DNA of 64,000 nucleotides from UBA5336 sp039818165. Its GTDB lineage: Bacteria; Pseudomonadota; Alphaproteobacteria; Caulobacterales; Hyphomonadaceae. The position numbers and the translations under genes were made by a program. Of this stretch, positions 50,904-59,551 are shown one piece after another (position 1 is the stretch's first letter; each line of letters starts with the position of its first letter). Location: NCBI GenBank assembly GCA_039818165.1, contig JBCBUL010000002.1, forward strand, positions 124,001 through 188,000, given 5' to 3'. The notes beneath the pieces were generated by a model. The model did no database searches and was not told where the DNA came from. It saw only the letters and a program-made list of their open reading frames with translations.

Positions 50904-51818
50904 ATGACCAATATTCGTTTTGACGATCGCGTCGCCATTGTTACCGGCGCCGGCGGCGGCGTTGGCCGCGCCCATGCACTGGAATTGGCGCGCCGCGGCG
51001 CAAAGGTCGTCGTGAACGATCTTGGCGGATCGGTAGATGGCACGGGTGGCAATTCCGAAGCCGCCGAAGCGGTGGTTGCAGAGATCAAGGCCTTTGGCGG
51101 TGAAGCGGTGGCCAATGGCTCGTCCGTGACCGACGATGCTGGCGTCCAGAAGATGATTGACGACACGATGAGCGCCTTTGGCCGGATCGACATCATCATC
51201 GCCAATGCGGGTATTCTTCGCGACAAGTCCTTCTCCAAGATGACGCTGGACGACTTCCAGCTCGTGCTGGATGTCCACCTCATGGGCAGCGTGAAACCGT
51301 TCAAGGCTGCCTGGGACATCATGAAAGAAGCGGGCTATGGCCGCCTCGTCGTGACCACCTCCTCAACCGGCCTCTACGGCAATTTCGGCCAGGCCAATTA
51401 CGGCGCCGCCAAACTGGGCCTTGTCGGCCTGATGAACTCCCTGAAGCAGGAAGGCGCGAAATACGACATCAAGATCAATGCGGTTTGCCCGGTGGCGGCC
51501 ACGCGGATGACGGAAGGCCTGATGCCGGAGCAGGTGCTGGCCCAGTTGAAGCCGGAATACATCACGCCGGGCGTCATGAATCTGGTCAAGGAAGACGCGC
51601 CCACGGGCATGATCCTGTCTGCAGCGGCGGGCGCGTTCTCCATGTCGCAAATCGTCGAGACCAAGGGCGCCTATGTGGGCGTGGGCGATGCCCTGACAGC
51701 CGAGGCGGTTGCCGAGAAGTGGGCCGAGATCACCGACACGACCACCCAAACGCCGTTCCCGGCGGGCTCAGGCCATGGCCAGAACCTCTTCGCCCGCGTG
51801 GCAGAAGGCACCAGCTAA
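50904..51818 (+). CDS. SDR family oxidoreductase, 3-hydroxyacyl-CoA dehydrogenase-like
   Basis: A 304-residue short-chain dehydrogenase resembling the dehydrogenase part of multifunctional enzyme type 2. Cofactor motif VTGAGGGVGRAHALELARRGAKVVVNDLGG (the NDLGG is typical of NAD-using MFE-2 members), NAG motif IIANAGILRDKSFSKM, and catalytic residues in TTSSTGLYGNFGQANYGAAKLG. It probably oxidises a 3-hydroxyacyl-CoA. The C-terminal extension beyond the SDR core (ITDTTTQTPFPAGSG) is also seen in this subgroup. GGAGG lies ten bases upstream of the ATG. Confidence 0.9.
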   Translation: MTNIRFDDRVAIVTGAGGGVGRAHALELARRGAKVVVNDLGGSVDGTGGNSEAAEAVVAEIKAFGGEAVANGSSVTDDAGVQKMIDDTMSAFGRIDIIIANAGILRDKSFSKMTLDDFQLVLDVHLMGSVKPFKAAWDIMKEAGYGRLVVTTSSTGLYGNFGQANYGAAKLGLVGLMNSLKQEGAKYDIKINAVCPVAATRMTEGLMPEQVLAQLKPEYITPGVMNLVKEDAPTGMILSAAAGAFSMSQIVETKGAYVGVGDALTAEAVAEKWAEITDTTTQTPFPAGSGHGQNLFARVAEGTS

Positions 51819-51939
51819 AGGCGTTTGTGCGCGCGCAGCTCGTTATCGGGTCGGCGGGCGCCCCTGCACGTGCGTCCGCAGACCCGGTGGGGCGCGGCGG
51901 TTTGAGCGAATTGTTGGATTGGGCCAACAGCCCGCCACT

Positions 51940-52380
51940 TTAGCTCGTATTGAGGTGCGCCGGCTCGGCAAAACAGCCCAATGCCAGTCCAAAGCGCAGC
52001 CTTTTCCCGGCGCGAGGGAGACGGAAGGCGCATGGTGTTGAGATCACGAGCGCTATAAACGAGGACAGGGCATTAGCATTGTCTCCCTTAAGGGCGAACG
52101 ATGAGAGGTGAGGATTACCCACATCCAACATTGCGAGATGCACACGCCGAGCACAGCGCTCCAGCCCCGCGTTCCATGCCGGAGCATCTGGATCCACCAT
52201 CCGCCAGACACGGATGCCGCCCCACCAGGTGATCTCGTACGAAATAAAGCCCTGGCCATCATTCTGTTCCAGTCGGCGCGATAGCATCGCCGCGAACCGG
52301 CGCAGGTTCCAGAAGAACACCGGCCAGAAGAACGGATGCACGATTTTGCGCCAGCGCAAGATTTGGGAGCGGGTGTCCAT
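51940..52380 (-). CDS. Hypothetical protein (146 aa)
   Basis: Starts MDTRSQILRWRKIVHPFFWPVFFWNLRRFAAML, a basic amphipathic helix with a hydrophobic aromatic stretch. It continues with ISYEITWWGGIRVWRMVDPDAP, which looks like a folded, conserved core. The second half has no recognisable feature and may be frame-shifted or variable. The start at 52380 is chosen because the aromatic segment begins there; the ribosome site is weak. Function unknown. Confidence 0.55.
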   Translation of the reverse strand: MDTRSQILRWRKIVHPFFWPVFFWNLRRFAAMLSRRLEQNDGQGFISYEITWWGGIRVWRMVDPDAPAWNAGLERCARRVHLAMLDVGNPHLSSFALKGDNANALSSFIALVISTPCAFRLPRAGKRLRFGLALGCFAEPAHLNTS

Positions 52381-52495
52381 GGCCCAAAGGCTGGCACAGC
52401 GCCTATCCCGGTCGGATAAATGGAATTCGCCATCGGGGCGACTGGCACAAGTACCCCCCATGGTTCAACCAATAAGCGACGTGCCCCGGACCATT

Positions 52496-52564
52496 TTCCC
52501 TCATTAGTTGTCGTATCTCGCTCAATGCGAGTATTTTTTAGGTACGACTCGCGCAATGAGGGAA
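52496..52564. repeat. Nested imperfect inverted repeat upstream of the CxxCH gene
   Basis: TTCCCTCATT (52496-52505) is the exact reverse complement of AATGAGGGAA (52555-52564). Inside it, GTCGTA (52510-52515) matches TACGAC (52543-52548) about the same centre. A small stem CTCGC/GCGAG (52517-52531) is followed by TATTTTTT. There is also a near-direct repeat, CTCGCTCAATG at 52517 and CTCGCGCAATG at 52548, 31 bases apart. It could be an operator pair, a leader RNA structure or the remnant of a small mobile element. Confidence 0.6.
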
Positions 52565-52604
52565 TTTTGTGAAGCCTTTCTGGCTTCGGGCAATGGGGAG
52601 AACC

Positions 52605-54005
52605 ATGACTTTATCCAAACTCAAAATGCTGGGAGCCGTCGTGTTTGCGAGCATCATGCTCACGGCATTCTATGCGTCGGCAGCGCCAGATCGACAGCAC
52701 CGTTCGAATGAAACTGGCAGTCAACCGACCCCTGTTTTGGCGCTTTGTCCCGCTGACGCAGCCTGGATCTCTGATCCCACATTGCCCGCCGAAGTGGGTG
52801 GAGACTCGTTCTGCGACTTCTACCAATTCAGTTGGAAGGCCTTTTACTATCTCATGTCGCCTTAGGCAGCCGATCCTTCCATCCGCAATTTTGAAGACAC
52901 AAGTCGCTTCCCCGTTCTGGCCGATCAGGACTCATGTGCGCCCACATCGCTGGGCAAGCACACTGTTTACGTCCGGACCACAAAGCAAAACGACAATACG
53001 CCGGACTTCACCCTGCCCCAGGCCATCAATCAGGCCGGCGCAGGATCGACCATCTACGATCAAAATGGCCATGTCGTTTACTACAGCATGTCATTCAGCC
53101 GCGACTTGTGCACCAAAGCCGCCTCCGCCACACCGCAACAGGGAAACCTGCCTGAAAACGCCATCGAGCTGAAATTTGCCTGGCGTGTGCTGAATCCGGT
53201 GGAAGTCTCTGAATTCGTTACAATCGACGCCACGATCTTCGAACCGGGCGCGGCAAACCCCAGCACGTACAAGCTTGGGCTCGTGGGATTTCATATTGCA
53301 CTGAGCACGCCTAACCACCCGGAAATGATCTGGGCGAGCTTCGAGCATCACCGCAACGCCCCCAATTGCACCTTGCCAGACAATCCAACGGCAACTGCAT
53401 GGAGCTTCACATCGCCGTCCTGCGCGGCATGCCTTGCGACCCCCACAGACACCTGTGTCAGAGACACGTGTGCCTTCAACACGGCGCCAAACAACGCAAC
53501 GGCGATCACTGGAAAGCCCACGGAAATTTGCCGCCTTTACCCAACGGGCACGGCGCCTGAAGACCATATGGCTGAGACCAATATCAATGTGATCAACACA
53601 CTGAACGCTCAACTGACGGGCACAGACGGACTCGTGGCGAAGTCGGTCGTTGAAGCCTCTCCAAAGGCTGTTCTGGCAAACTACCGTATGCTGGGTGCCC
53701 AATGGCTCAAAGATCCGAGTATCGGCAGCAATCCAACGCTTGGCCAAGCTTCAAACCAGCGCGGCTCGCTGGTGCTGGAAAACCCGGTGATGGAGACAAC
53801 GTTCCAGAGTGAAATGCCTTTCGTGGAACATGGCGTCCTCGCCGCTGTGATGGGGAACCAGTCCGGTGCCACCAATTGCTTTACCTGCCACGAATACACG
53901 CCGGGCAATACCGCAACGGTCACCGAGAGTTCGAACCGAAATGGCCTCAGCCACATTTATGGTGAGATCATCAATCAGATCAAACTGACCGAGGACGAAA
54001 ACTGA
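52605..54005 (+). pseudogene. Exported CxxCH (cytochrome-like) protein interrupted by one in-frame TAG
   Basis: One continuous frame of 467 codons, from the ATG at 52605 to the TGA at 54003-54005, broken only by a TAG at 52863-52865 (codon 87). Codons before and after are in the same frame and both encode convincing protein: signal sequence LGAVVFASIMLTAFYASA, FCDFYQFSWKAFYYLMSP up to the stop, then AADPSIRNFEDTSRFPVLADQ and on to the end. A CFTCH heme c-type motif occurs at residues 425-429, and several cysteine pairs lie between. A GGGGAG site precedes the ATG. The gene is either a recent pseudogene, an amber-readthrough gene, or carries a base error (CAG or GAG to TAG would suffice). The family is not identified. 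Confidence 0.75.
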
Positions 54006-54084
54006 TCGACATCCGCCAGTGGCCCGCCCCGCCTGATCAGGGGTCGTCACAGGCTCAGTCTGCTTGATTGAACACAAATCCGGG

Positions 54085-54116
54085 AAAGCCAGGAGGCGCA
54101 TCGCCTTCCGGCTTTT
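54085..54116 (+). terminator. Intrinsic terminator after the CxxCH gene
   Basis: AAAGCC-AGG-AGGCG pairs with CGCCT-TCC-GGCTTT around a CAT loop, with one internal mismatch, and ends in TTTTCTT. It lies 80 bases after the stop of the plus-strand gene. The opposite-strand M23 gene ends 22 bases further on. Confidence 0.7.
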
Positions 54117-54137
54117 CTTGGCTTATCTGCGTTCAGC

Positions 54138-55172
54138 CTATTCGATGATTTCCATGCCTTCGGGCGGAAATACCGGGGCAGAGGCAGTGGCGACCGCCGT
54201 GTCGATCAATTCACCTGGCCCGCCTTCGCGCCGCTCATAGGCCTCCACGAGGGATAGATATGGTGGGACATGGACCCAGCCATGCTCCTCCGTATTCTGG
54301 ATGATCTCGAAATGGAGGTGGAATGTCGTCGGTGCCCCGCCAAAATCCTTGGAGACGTATCCGAGCACATCACCTGCCTGCACAGTGTCGCCAGCATCGA
54401 CCTGAAGCGCCTCCATGTTCAAATGCATGTAACGGTAAATGCGCCCACCAGAGCGTAGCTTCACAGTGAAAGTGGCGATTTCATAAACAACCCCGTCCTC
54501 CACGGCGACCACTTCGTGCAATGTCCTGTCTTCCTCCGGTGTACGGCGCAGAACCTCACACTCGCTCGGCGTGCCCACTCGGAGATCTTGACCCAAATGG
54601 ACCTTTCCCAATGGACAGAAAGGCGTATTCCGATTGGACGTGCGCGTTTCGCAGAAATTGTCACGCCATGGATAGGTGTAATTGCTGGGGTCGCACTCGT
54701 CGCCTCCCAAAATCCGGCCACCAAGCGCCCAGACTTGCGTTTGGAGATAGGTAGGTGCCGTTCGGATCGGAAACGTAATTCCTGGCGCGTGCACCAGCTG
54801 ATTTGGAGCGCCCGTGCCCGATCCCGGGGTCAAAGCACCGGGGGCAAAATACGAAAATGCATACTCAGCCGGCTCTGGTTCCGGGGCGGGTTCCGCGGGC
54901 TGTGGATCAATCGTTGAGCCCGGCATATCGGTGACCGGGTCGCTGATCGGCGTGGGGTCAATGTCTTCACTGCCGGGTGCGGACGATGGGTCTTCGCCGG
55001 TGCCGTAGGGGTCCGTCACCGGTTCGGTGGGTGGTGGCGGTGGCGGCGCATCGGGATCGCGCGTCTCAGGCGTGCGCGGTGGTTCGCCGCCATCACCGGG
55101 ATACCGCACGGCGTCGCATGCCGACAGGAGAATGCAGCCCGCGAGGGCCACCAAAACAGTCTTCAGGGTCAT
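54138..55172 (-). CDS. M23 family metallopeptidase lipoprotein
   Basis: A 344-residue lipoprotein. The lipobox LSAC puts the acylated cysteine at residue 19. A long Pro/Asp/Glu/Thr-rich linker (20-105) leads to a LytM-type peptidase domain. The zinc ligands are intact: His192 and Asp196 (VHLGQDLR) and His287, with His285 and His250 (YMHLN) as catalytic histidines (FHLHFE). Such enzymes cut peptidoglycan cross-bridges. Four extra cysteines between 160 and 205 suggest disulfides and so a periplasmic or surface location. Its ATG overlaps the stop of the upstream lipoprotein gene by one base; it is the last gene of a four-gene cassette. Confidence 0.9.
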   Translation of the reverse strand: MTLKTVLVALAGCILLSACDAVRYPGDGGEPPRTPETRDPDAPPPPPPTEPVTDPYGTGEDPSSAPGSEDIDPTPISDPVTDMPGSTIDPQPAEPAPEPEPAEYAFSYFAPGALTPGSGTGAPNQLVHAPGITFPIRTAPTYLQTQVWALGGRILGGDECDPSNYTYPWRDNFCETRTSNRNTPFCPLGKVHLGQDLRVGTPSECEVLRRTPEEDRTLHEVVAVEDGVVYEIATFTVKLRSGGRIYRYMHLNMEALQVDAGDTVQAGDVLGYVSKDFGGAPTTFHLHFEIIQNTEEHGWVHVPPYLSLVEAYERREGGPGELIDTAVATASAPVFPPEGMEIIE

Positions 55173-55795
55173 CAGCGCGATCCCGCAATCACCAGTGCCT
55201 GCGCCACATCAAGAGCTTCAGCTTCCTCGACGCAAGCACTTCCATCTCCGCCCTCGATCCCCTTGCAGACAAACTCCACCATGTAGCCGGCGCCGTAGCG
55301 CGTAAAGCTCACCATGGCGCCGTCCACGGTCGCGGCGAAGGAGAGGTCTGCGACGCCTTCGCCAATCCCGGGGGCTGCATCGAACACCTCATTTGTGCCC
55401 GAAACGGTGATGTCATAATCAGCGCCCGGATATGTCGCCAGGTATCCGTCGGGCAACTGAACGAAACGGGGCGCGCCACCTGCACTCGCGGTGCTGACAA
55501 TGCCGGTGGGCAGCAGAACCGGAACAGGCGGGGCTTGCTCTCCGGACTGGATCTGGAAGCTCTCCGGAGCGACTGTGCCCGGCGTGGAGGCGAGATCCGT
55601 GCGGGCGGCCTGCCAATCGATACGCGCCTGGCTCGGCGTCGCACTTGGCCGGGCCGGAGGTTCAAACGGGGCTGGTTCCGGGGCCTGGGTTTGCGCTGGT
55701 GATGCAGAATCGCCCTGGCTATCCTCACCGATATGCTCAGAACAGGCCGCCACGAAAGCGAGCCACGACGCCATAAAAATCAATCGCAACATCAT
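55172..55795 (-). CDS. Lipoprotein of unknown function
   Basis: A 207-residue protein. The signal MMLRLIFMASWLAFVAAC gives a lipobox cysteine at residue 18. A Pro/Gln/Ala-rich linker is followed by a compact domain with RFVQLPDGYLATYPGADYDITVSG, GVADLSFAATVDGAMVSFTRYGAGYMVEFVCKG and a Cys pair near the end. No family is recognised. It starts 1 base after the propeptide-like gene and overlaps the M23 gene by 1 base, so it is clearly part of the same transcription unit and probably acts with the two peptidases. Confidence 0.8.
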   Translation of the reverse strand: MMLRLIFMASWLAFVAACSEHIGEDSQGDSASPAQTQAPEPAPFEPPARPSATPSQARIDWQAARTDLASTPGTVAPESFQIQSGEQAPPVPVLLPTGIVSTASAGGAPRFVQLPDGYLATYPGADYDITVSGTNEVFDAAPGIGEGVADLSFAATVDGAMVSFTRYGAGYMVEFVCKGIEGGDGSACVEEAEALDVAQALVIAGSR

Positions 55796-55796
55796 T

Positions 55797-56453
55797 CTAC
55801 CTGTTCTCCGCAAGGCCCGGCTGGGCCGTGAAGTCGGGATCGGCATACGCCACGGCGGAATGCCCCCGAATTTGTTCTACCATTTCCCTGACACGGCTGC
55901 GCGCAGATGCCGGGCTCACAGGCACGGGCGCTTCAAGCACCAGTTCGCCGCTGTAGGAACAGCCCACAACGTTCATTTGCGCGAAGATCGGGTCGCCCTC
56001 TGCCCAATCTGTGAACGCCGCCTTGGCGGCTTCGCGGTCGCTGCGCCAATTTGCAACGACAGTGTCGATGGCGGCGTTCTCGCGGAATTTCACGATGAAA
56101 GTCGCAGGTTGCACGGGGCCGCTGGTTTCAGCCTTTGGCCTAGGCCGTTCCGGTTGGGGAGACGGGGCGGGCGCCAGGGTGGGCGGCCCGCTTGCTGGAA
56201 GAATGTCTGGCTCAGCAGCGAAGGACGTGTCCGCGCGCGGCGTAAGCGTGGTGGTCAGGGGCACAGGCGCGTCTGTCACGCCTTGCACAATTTCCGGCTC
56301 AACTGCCAGGCCGTTCGTCGCCGATGCAGGCATGGACCAGACCACGCTGGCTTGCTGGGTCTGCAGAAACGCACAGCCCGCAGCCACGATGGCCAGGCCA
56401 CCGCCCCCCAGTACACCGCCAAAGTGCATTCCTGAAGACATCAGCAGTGCCAT
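55797..56453 (-). CDS. Stand-alone subtilase propeptide-like (I9-type) membrane protein
   Basis: A 218-residue protein. An N-terminal hydrophobic helix (GGVLGGGGLAIVAAGCAFL) is a signal or anchor. A Pro-rich linker extends to residue 115. The C-terminal 100 residues begin ATFIVKFRENAAIDTVVANW and end VREMVEQIRGHSAVAYADPDF. That layout (a strand F-I-V-x-F, two helices, a final strand V-x-Y-A-x-P-D) is the inhibitor I9/subtilisin propeptide pattern. It follows the subtilase gene by 13 bases. It may be an intermolecular chaperone or inhibitor of that protease. The fold assignment is by pattern and needs a profile search. Confidence 0.75.
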   Translation of the reverse strand: MALLMSSGMHFGGVLGGGGLAIVAAGCAFLQTQQASVVWSMPASATNGLAVEPEIVQGVTDAPVPLTTTLTPRADTSFAAEPDILPASGPPTLAPAPSPQPERPRPKAETSGPVQPATFIVKFRENAAIDTVVANWRSDREAAKAAFTDWAEGDPIFAQMNVVGCSYSGELVLEAPVPVSPASARSRVREMVEQIRGHSAVAYADPDFTAQPGLAENR

Positions 56454-56466
56454 GGCCCGGAACCTC

Positions 56467-58629
56467 CTACTCGCCGAGTTCCACGCGGCTCAAATCGAGC
56501 AATCCGCCGCCGCAAGGACGCAAGCAAAGCGCCGGATCATCCGGGCTTGGCTCTGCGCCCGGATATTCATCGCACGGCCCGGCGCATTGTTCCACCTCCC
56601 GGGGGGCGAGCGCCTGCAACAACGTATCGGCCAGGGCGCCGCCGACCAGCTGTGGATCGCGCGATTTGATGAGGGCGAGGGCCGCGGAAACGTGTGGCGC
56701 GGCCATGCTGGTGCCCTGCTCAAATGCGTAGAAGCATGTTTCCACGGGATCTCCAGTGACCGGATCAAAGCAGTTCGTCGCCAGGCGCGTGGAGAGCACG
56801 CCATCGGGGCGGCCATCGCCATTGTCGTCGCGCCCAAGGTCTCCGCCTGGGGCAAGGACATCAACCTCGTCACCATAATTCGAATACGGTGTGATTTGCC
56901 CGCGCGCATCTCCGGCGGCGACGGAAATGACATTCTGGCAGCCGCCTGGGCTGTAGAAGCGTGTATCCACCCGGGCATTGCCCGCAGCGGAAACAACGAC
57001 GGCGCCGCGTTCGGTGACCGCGTTAATCGCCTCCTGCAACGAGGCCGGGCAGAACTCAAAGAGGCCAATGGAAAGGTTGATGATGTCGGCGGGGTTCTCA
57101 TTCCAGACCTCGTTCCCTTCAGCGTCGAACGCCGGGACCAAGCCACCGGCCCAGCGAATTCCATCATTTATATCCGTGAGGCGCCCGCCGCATTTCCCGA
57201 GGGCGCGCACGGGCACGATTTTCACGTTCCACGCGCCGCCCGCAACGCCCGCACCATTATTGCTGAGCCCGGCCCCCACCGTTCCGGCAACGTGCGTGCC
57301 GTGATAGCTGTCTTCCGCAAAGGGTGAGGATGGATCGCACAGATCACCTGGATCATCGGCATCGGAATCGCGACCATCGCCATCATTGCCCATACGAGGG
57401 TCCGAGACCATGTCCCAGCCCGGCGCGACATTCAGGGACGAGACGATGTCGGGATGATCCATATCGAGCCCCGTATCCACGACGGCCACGACGACATCGC
57501 GCGAGCCCGTTGTGTCCTTGTCGGTCCAGAAGTCCACAAAGCCTGCACCACCGGGAGACTGCCCTTCCCCGTCGCCATTGTTGAAGAAGTGCCATTGCAG
57601 CGACCAGAGCGGATCATTCGGCTCCACCGCGATGCGGACTGGCGGTTCATTTCGGGGACGGCGGATGAACTGGTGCTCGAAGATGAAGTCCTTCTCGACA
57701 TATTCGAACTGGCCTGTATCGCGCAGCTCTTTCACCAGGCAATCCGTGGCGAGCACGGGGTTGGCCCGCATATATTCCGGGTCGATGTCCGTCGGGCATT
57801 GCCAGTCTGCGTTCAATGCCATGCGCGGCAAATTCGGCAGGCGCGCACCTTCAATCGAAAACAGGTTCTCAATGGGACGAGGGCGTTCCGGGCGGGGCGG
57901 CAGGGATAGCTGGGTCGGATCGGCGCCATCTCCCCCAATCTGGATCACCATTTGGCCCGTGCGGTTAAGTTCCACCTGCCCGGCGAGGCCGAACTGGCTC
58001 ATCTTTTCCAGCATGACCCCGCGGGCATCGGTTTGAACCTGAATGGCCCGGGGCGTGGGGATGGCACGCCGGGCCATACGCTCCTGATCGAGCGGAAGGT
58101 TTTTGGGCAGGAGAACCCGCTGGTTCAAGGCCTCACGATAGGCGCGCCGCGCCGCCGGTGGAACGGGCCGGCCTTCTACGGCGCCTTCGTTCGCCTCGCC
58201 AGTCGGCTCAGGGATGGGCGCGGGCTCAACAATGGCTGGCGGAGCCTCTTCCACGCTCAAGGCTTCGATTTCACCGGCCAGTTCCGGCGACTGCATGATC
58301 AGCGCTTCCGTTGGCGACGGAAGCGGCGGCAAGTCGCGCGGCTTTGCGATGATGGAGCCGATGGCAAAAAGCGCCTGGGGGCGTTCCTCGACAAGCGCTT
58401 CGACCTGGACCATTTCGCCGCCGGCAAAGGCGCGCGCATCGACGGGGACACTGGCCATTTCGGTTCCGGCCGGGGCGGCGCCGTCTGCGCCGGTCGCCTG
58501 GCCAATGGCCGCTTCAACGACGCTGCCAGCACGTTCAATCCGCTCATCTGTTCGATCGCAAGCCGCAAGCACCAAGGCACAGGCGCCCGCTGCCATGGTC
58601 CACGCTTTCCAGGAAGAATACTTCACCAT
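56467..58629 (-). CDS. Subtilisin-like (S8) serine protease lipoprotein
   Basis: A 720-residue lipoprotein with lipobox ALVLAAC (Cys24). Residues 25-300 are a poorly conserved region, with a propeptide-like end at 295-325 (LVKELRDTGQFEYVEKDF). The S8 domain has the full triad: Asp385 (VVAVVDTGLDMDHPD), His443 (YHGTHVAGTV), Ser641 (QGTSMAAPHVSA), and the oxyanion Asn551 (SAAGNARVD). Eight or more cysteines flank the catalytic part, including a Cys-rich end (CAGPCDEYP, CLRPCGGG). The ATG at 58629 has GAGGG seven bases upstream; a longer frame to 58917 lacks a signal sequence. It heads the cassette with the propeptide-like, lipoprotein and M23 genes. Confidence 0.92.
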   Translation of the reverse strand: MVKYSSWKAWTMAAGACALVLAACDRTDERIERAGSVVEAAIGQATGADGAAPAGTEMASVPVDARAFAGGEMVQVEALVEERPQALFAIGSIIAKPRDLPPLPSPTEALIMQSPELAGEIEALSVEEAPPAIVEPAPIPEPTGEANEGAVEGRPVPPAARRAYREALNQRVLLPKNLPLDQERMARRAIPTPRAIQVQTDARGVMLEKMSQFGLAGQVELNRTGQMVIQIGGDGADPTQLSLPPRPERPRPIENLFSIEGARLPNLPRMALNADWQCPTDIDPEYMRANPVLATDCLVKELRDTGQFEYVEKDFIFEHQFIRRPRNEPPVRIAVEPNDPLWSLQWHFFNNGDGEGQSPGGAGFVDFWTDKDTTGSRDVVVAVVDTGLDMDHPDIVSSLNVAPGWDMVSDPRMGNDGDGRDSDADDPGDLCDPSSPFAEDSYHGTHVAGTVGAGLSNNGAGVAGGAWNVKIVPVRALGKCGGRLTDINDGIRWAGGLVPAFDAEGNEVWNENPADIINLSIGLFEFCPASLQEAINAVTERGAVVVSAAGNARVDTRFYSPGGCQNVISVAAGDARGQITPYSNYGDEVDVLAPGGDLGRDDNGDGRPDGVLSTRLATNCFDPVTGDPVETCFYAFEQGTSMAAPHVSAALALIKSRDPQLVGGALADTLLQALAPREVEQCAGPCDEYPGAEPSPDDPALCLRPCGGGLLDLSRVELGE

Positions 58630-58774
58630 CCACTGACCCTCAAACTTATGCCGACGCCTACGGTTCCGCGATGACTGCGCGCCAACCCGTGGTGTGTTAA
58701 CGACACCATATGTTAGTAATGTGACGCCCGCCAGCACCCACACTTCAATTGAATTTGTAGAGGACACCTCGCCC

Positions 58775-59494
58775 ATGGCGCTCCCCAATTCCATCGTCAT
58801 CCTCACAGGCGCCGGCATTTCTGCCGAAAGCGGGCTCGGCACGTTTCGCGACAAGGATGGGATATGGACCAAGTATCCCTTGGAAGATCTGGCCACGCCG
58901 GAGGGCTTCGCCCGCAATCCGGACTTCGTACAGGGCTTTTACAATGATCGGCGCAGGCAGCTGAAAACCGCCAAAGCCCATGCAGGACACGAAGCGCTGG
59001 CCCGTCTTCAAACCCATTGCGAGGCGGCTGGGCGCGACTTTCTGCTGGTGACCCAGAATGTGGACAATCTGCATGAGCAGGCTGGCAGCACGGACGTGGT
59101 GCACATGCATGGGGAACTGGCGAGAATCAGATGCATGGACTGCCATAGCGTGGTGGAATGGCATGAGAACATTGGCAGCGATGTGCCCTGCCCGGCCTGC
59201 GGCAAAGCCGGATATCTGCGGCCCCATGTGGTATGGTTTGGCGAGATGCCATTGGAGATGGACCGGATCAGCCGCACCCTGTCGGCCTGTGACCTCTTTG
59301 TCTCCATCGGCACGAGCGGAGCGGTATATCCGGCCGCCGGCTTCGTGCAGGAGGCGCTCTATGCCGGGGCGAGAACCGTGGAGCTGAACCTCGAGCCCTC
59401 AGAAAACGCCCATGTGTTCAACGAAGCACGCTATGGTCCGGCCAGCGAAGTGGTCAACGCATGGGTGGACGAATTGGTCGGCTCTCAGGCTTGA
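58775..59494 (+). CDS. cobB: NAD-dependent protein deacylase, sirtuin class III (CobB)
   Basis: A 239-residue sirtuin. The NAD-binding GAGISAESGLGTFRDKDGIW lies at the start, TQNVDNLHEQAG and the catalytic His112 (HMHGELARIRC) follow, and the zinc cysteines are 120, 123, 139 and 142. Tyr56 and Arg59 (FYNDRRRQL) match the Tyr-x-x-Arg pair that makes class III sirtuins remove succinyl and malonyl groups as well as acetyl. The start at 58775 is the normal N-terminus; the frame continues upstream without family similarity. It is divergent from the subtilase gene across 145 bases. Confidence 0.94.
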   Translation: MALPNSIVILTGAGISAESGLGTFRDKDGIWTKYPLEDLATPEGFARNPDFVQGFYNDRRRQLKTAKAHAGHEALARLQTHCEAAGRDFLLVTQNVDNLHEQAGSTDVVHMHGELARIRCMDCHSVVEWHENIGSDVPCPACGKAGYLRPHVVWFGEMPLEMDRISRTLSACDLFVSIGTSGAVYPAAGFVQEALYAGARTVELNLEPSENAHVFNEARYGPASEVVNAWVDELVGSQA

Positions 59495-59523
59495 CGCGAG
59501 CCTTTGTCAGAGTGTTCTAATGC

Positions 59524-59538
59524 GAACGAATTACGAAC
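59524..59538 (+). promoter_or_regulatory. LexA (SOS) box upstream of mmcB
   Basis: GAAC-GAATTAC-GAAC is a perfect 7-base-spaced direct repeat, reading GTTC-N7-GTTC on the other strand, which is the alphaproteobacterial LexA operator. It lies 13 bases before the mmcB start, where bound LexA would block transcription. Confidence 0.85.
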
Positions 59539-59551
59539 ACCGGGGGCCGCC

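Noticed and set aside
56011..57327. A 438-codon plus-strand frame opposite the subtilase and propeptide-like genes
   Set aside because: The minus strand carries the catalytic triad and signals; the plus frame has no motifs.
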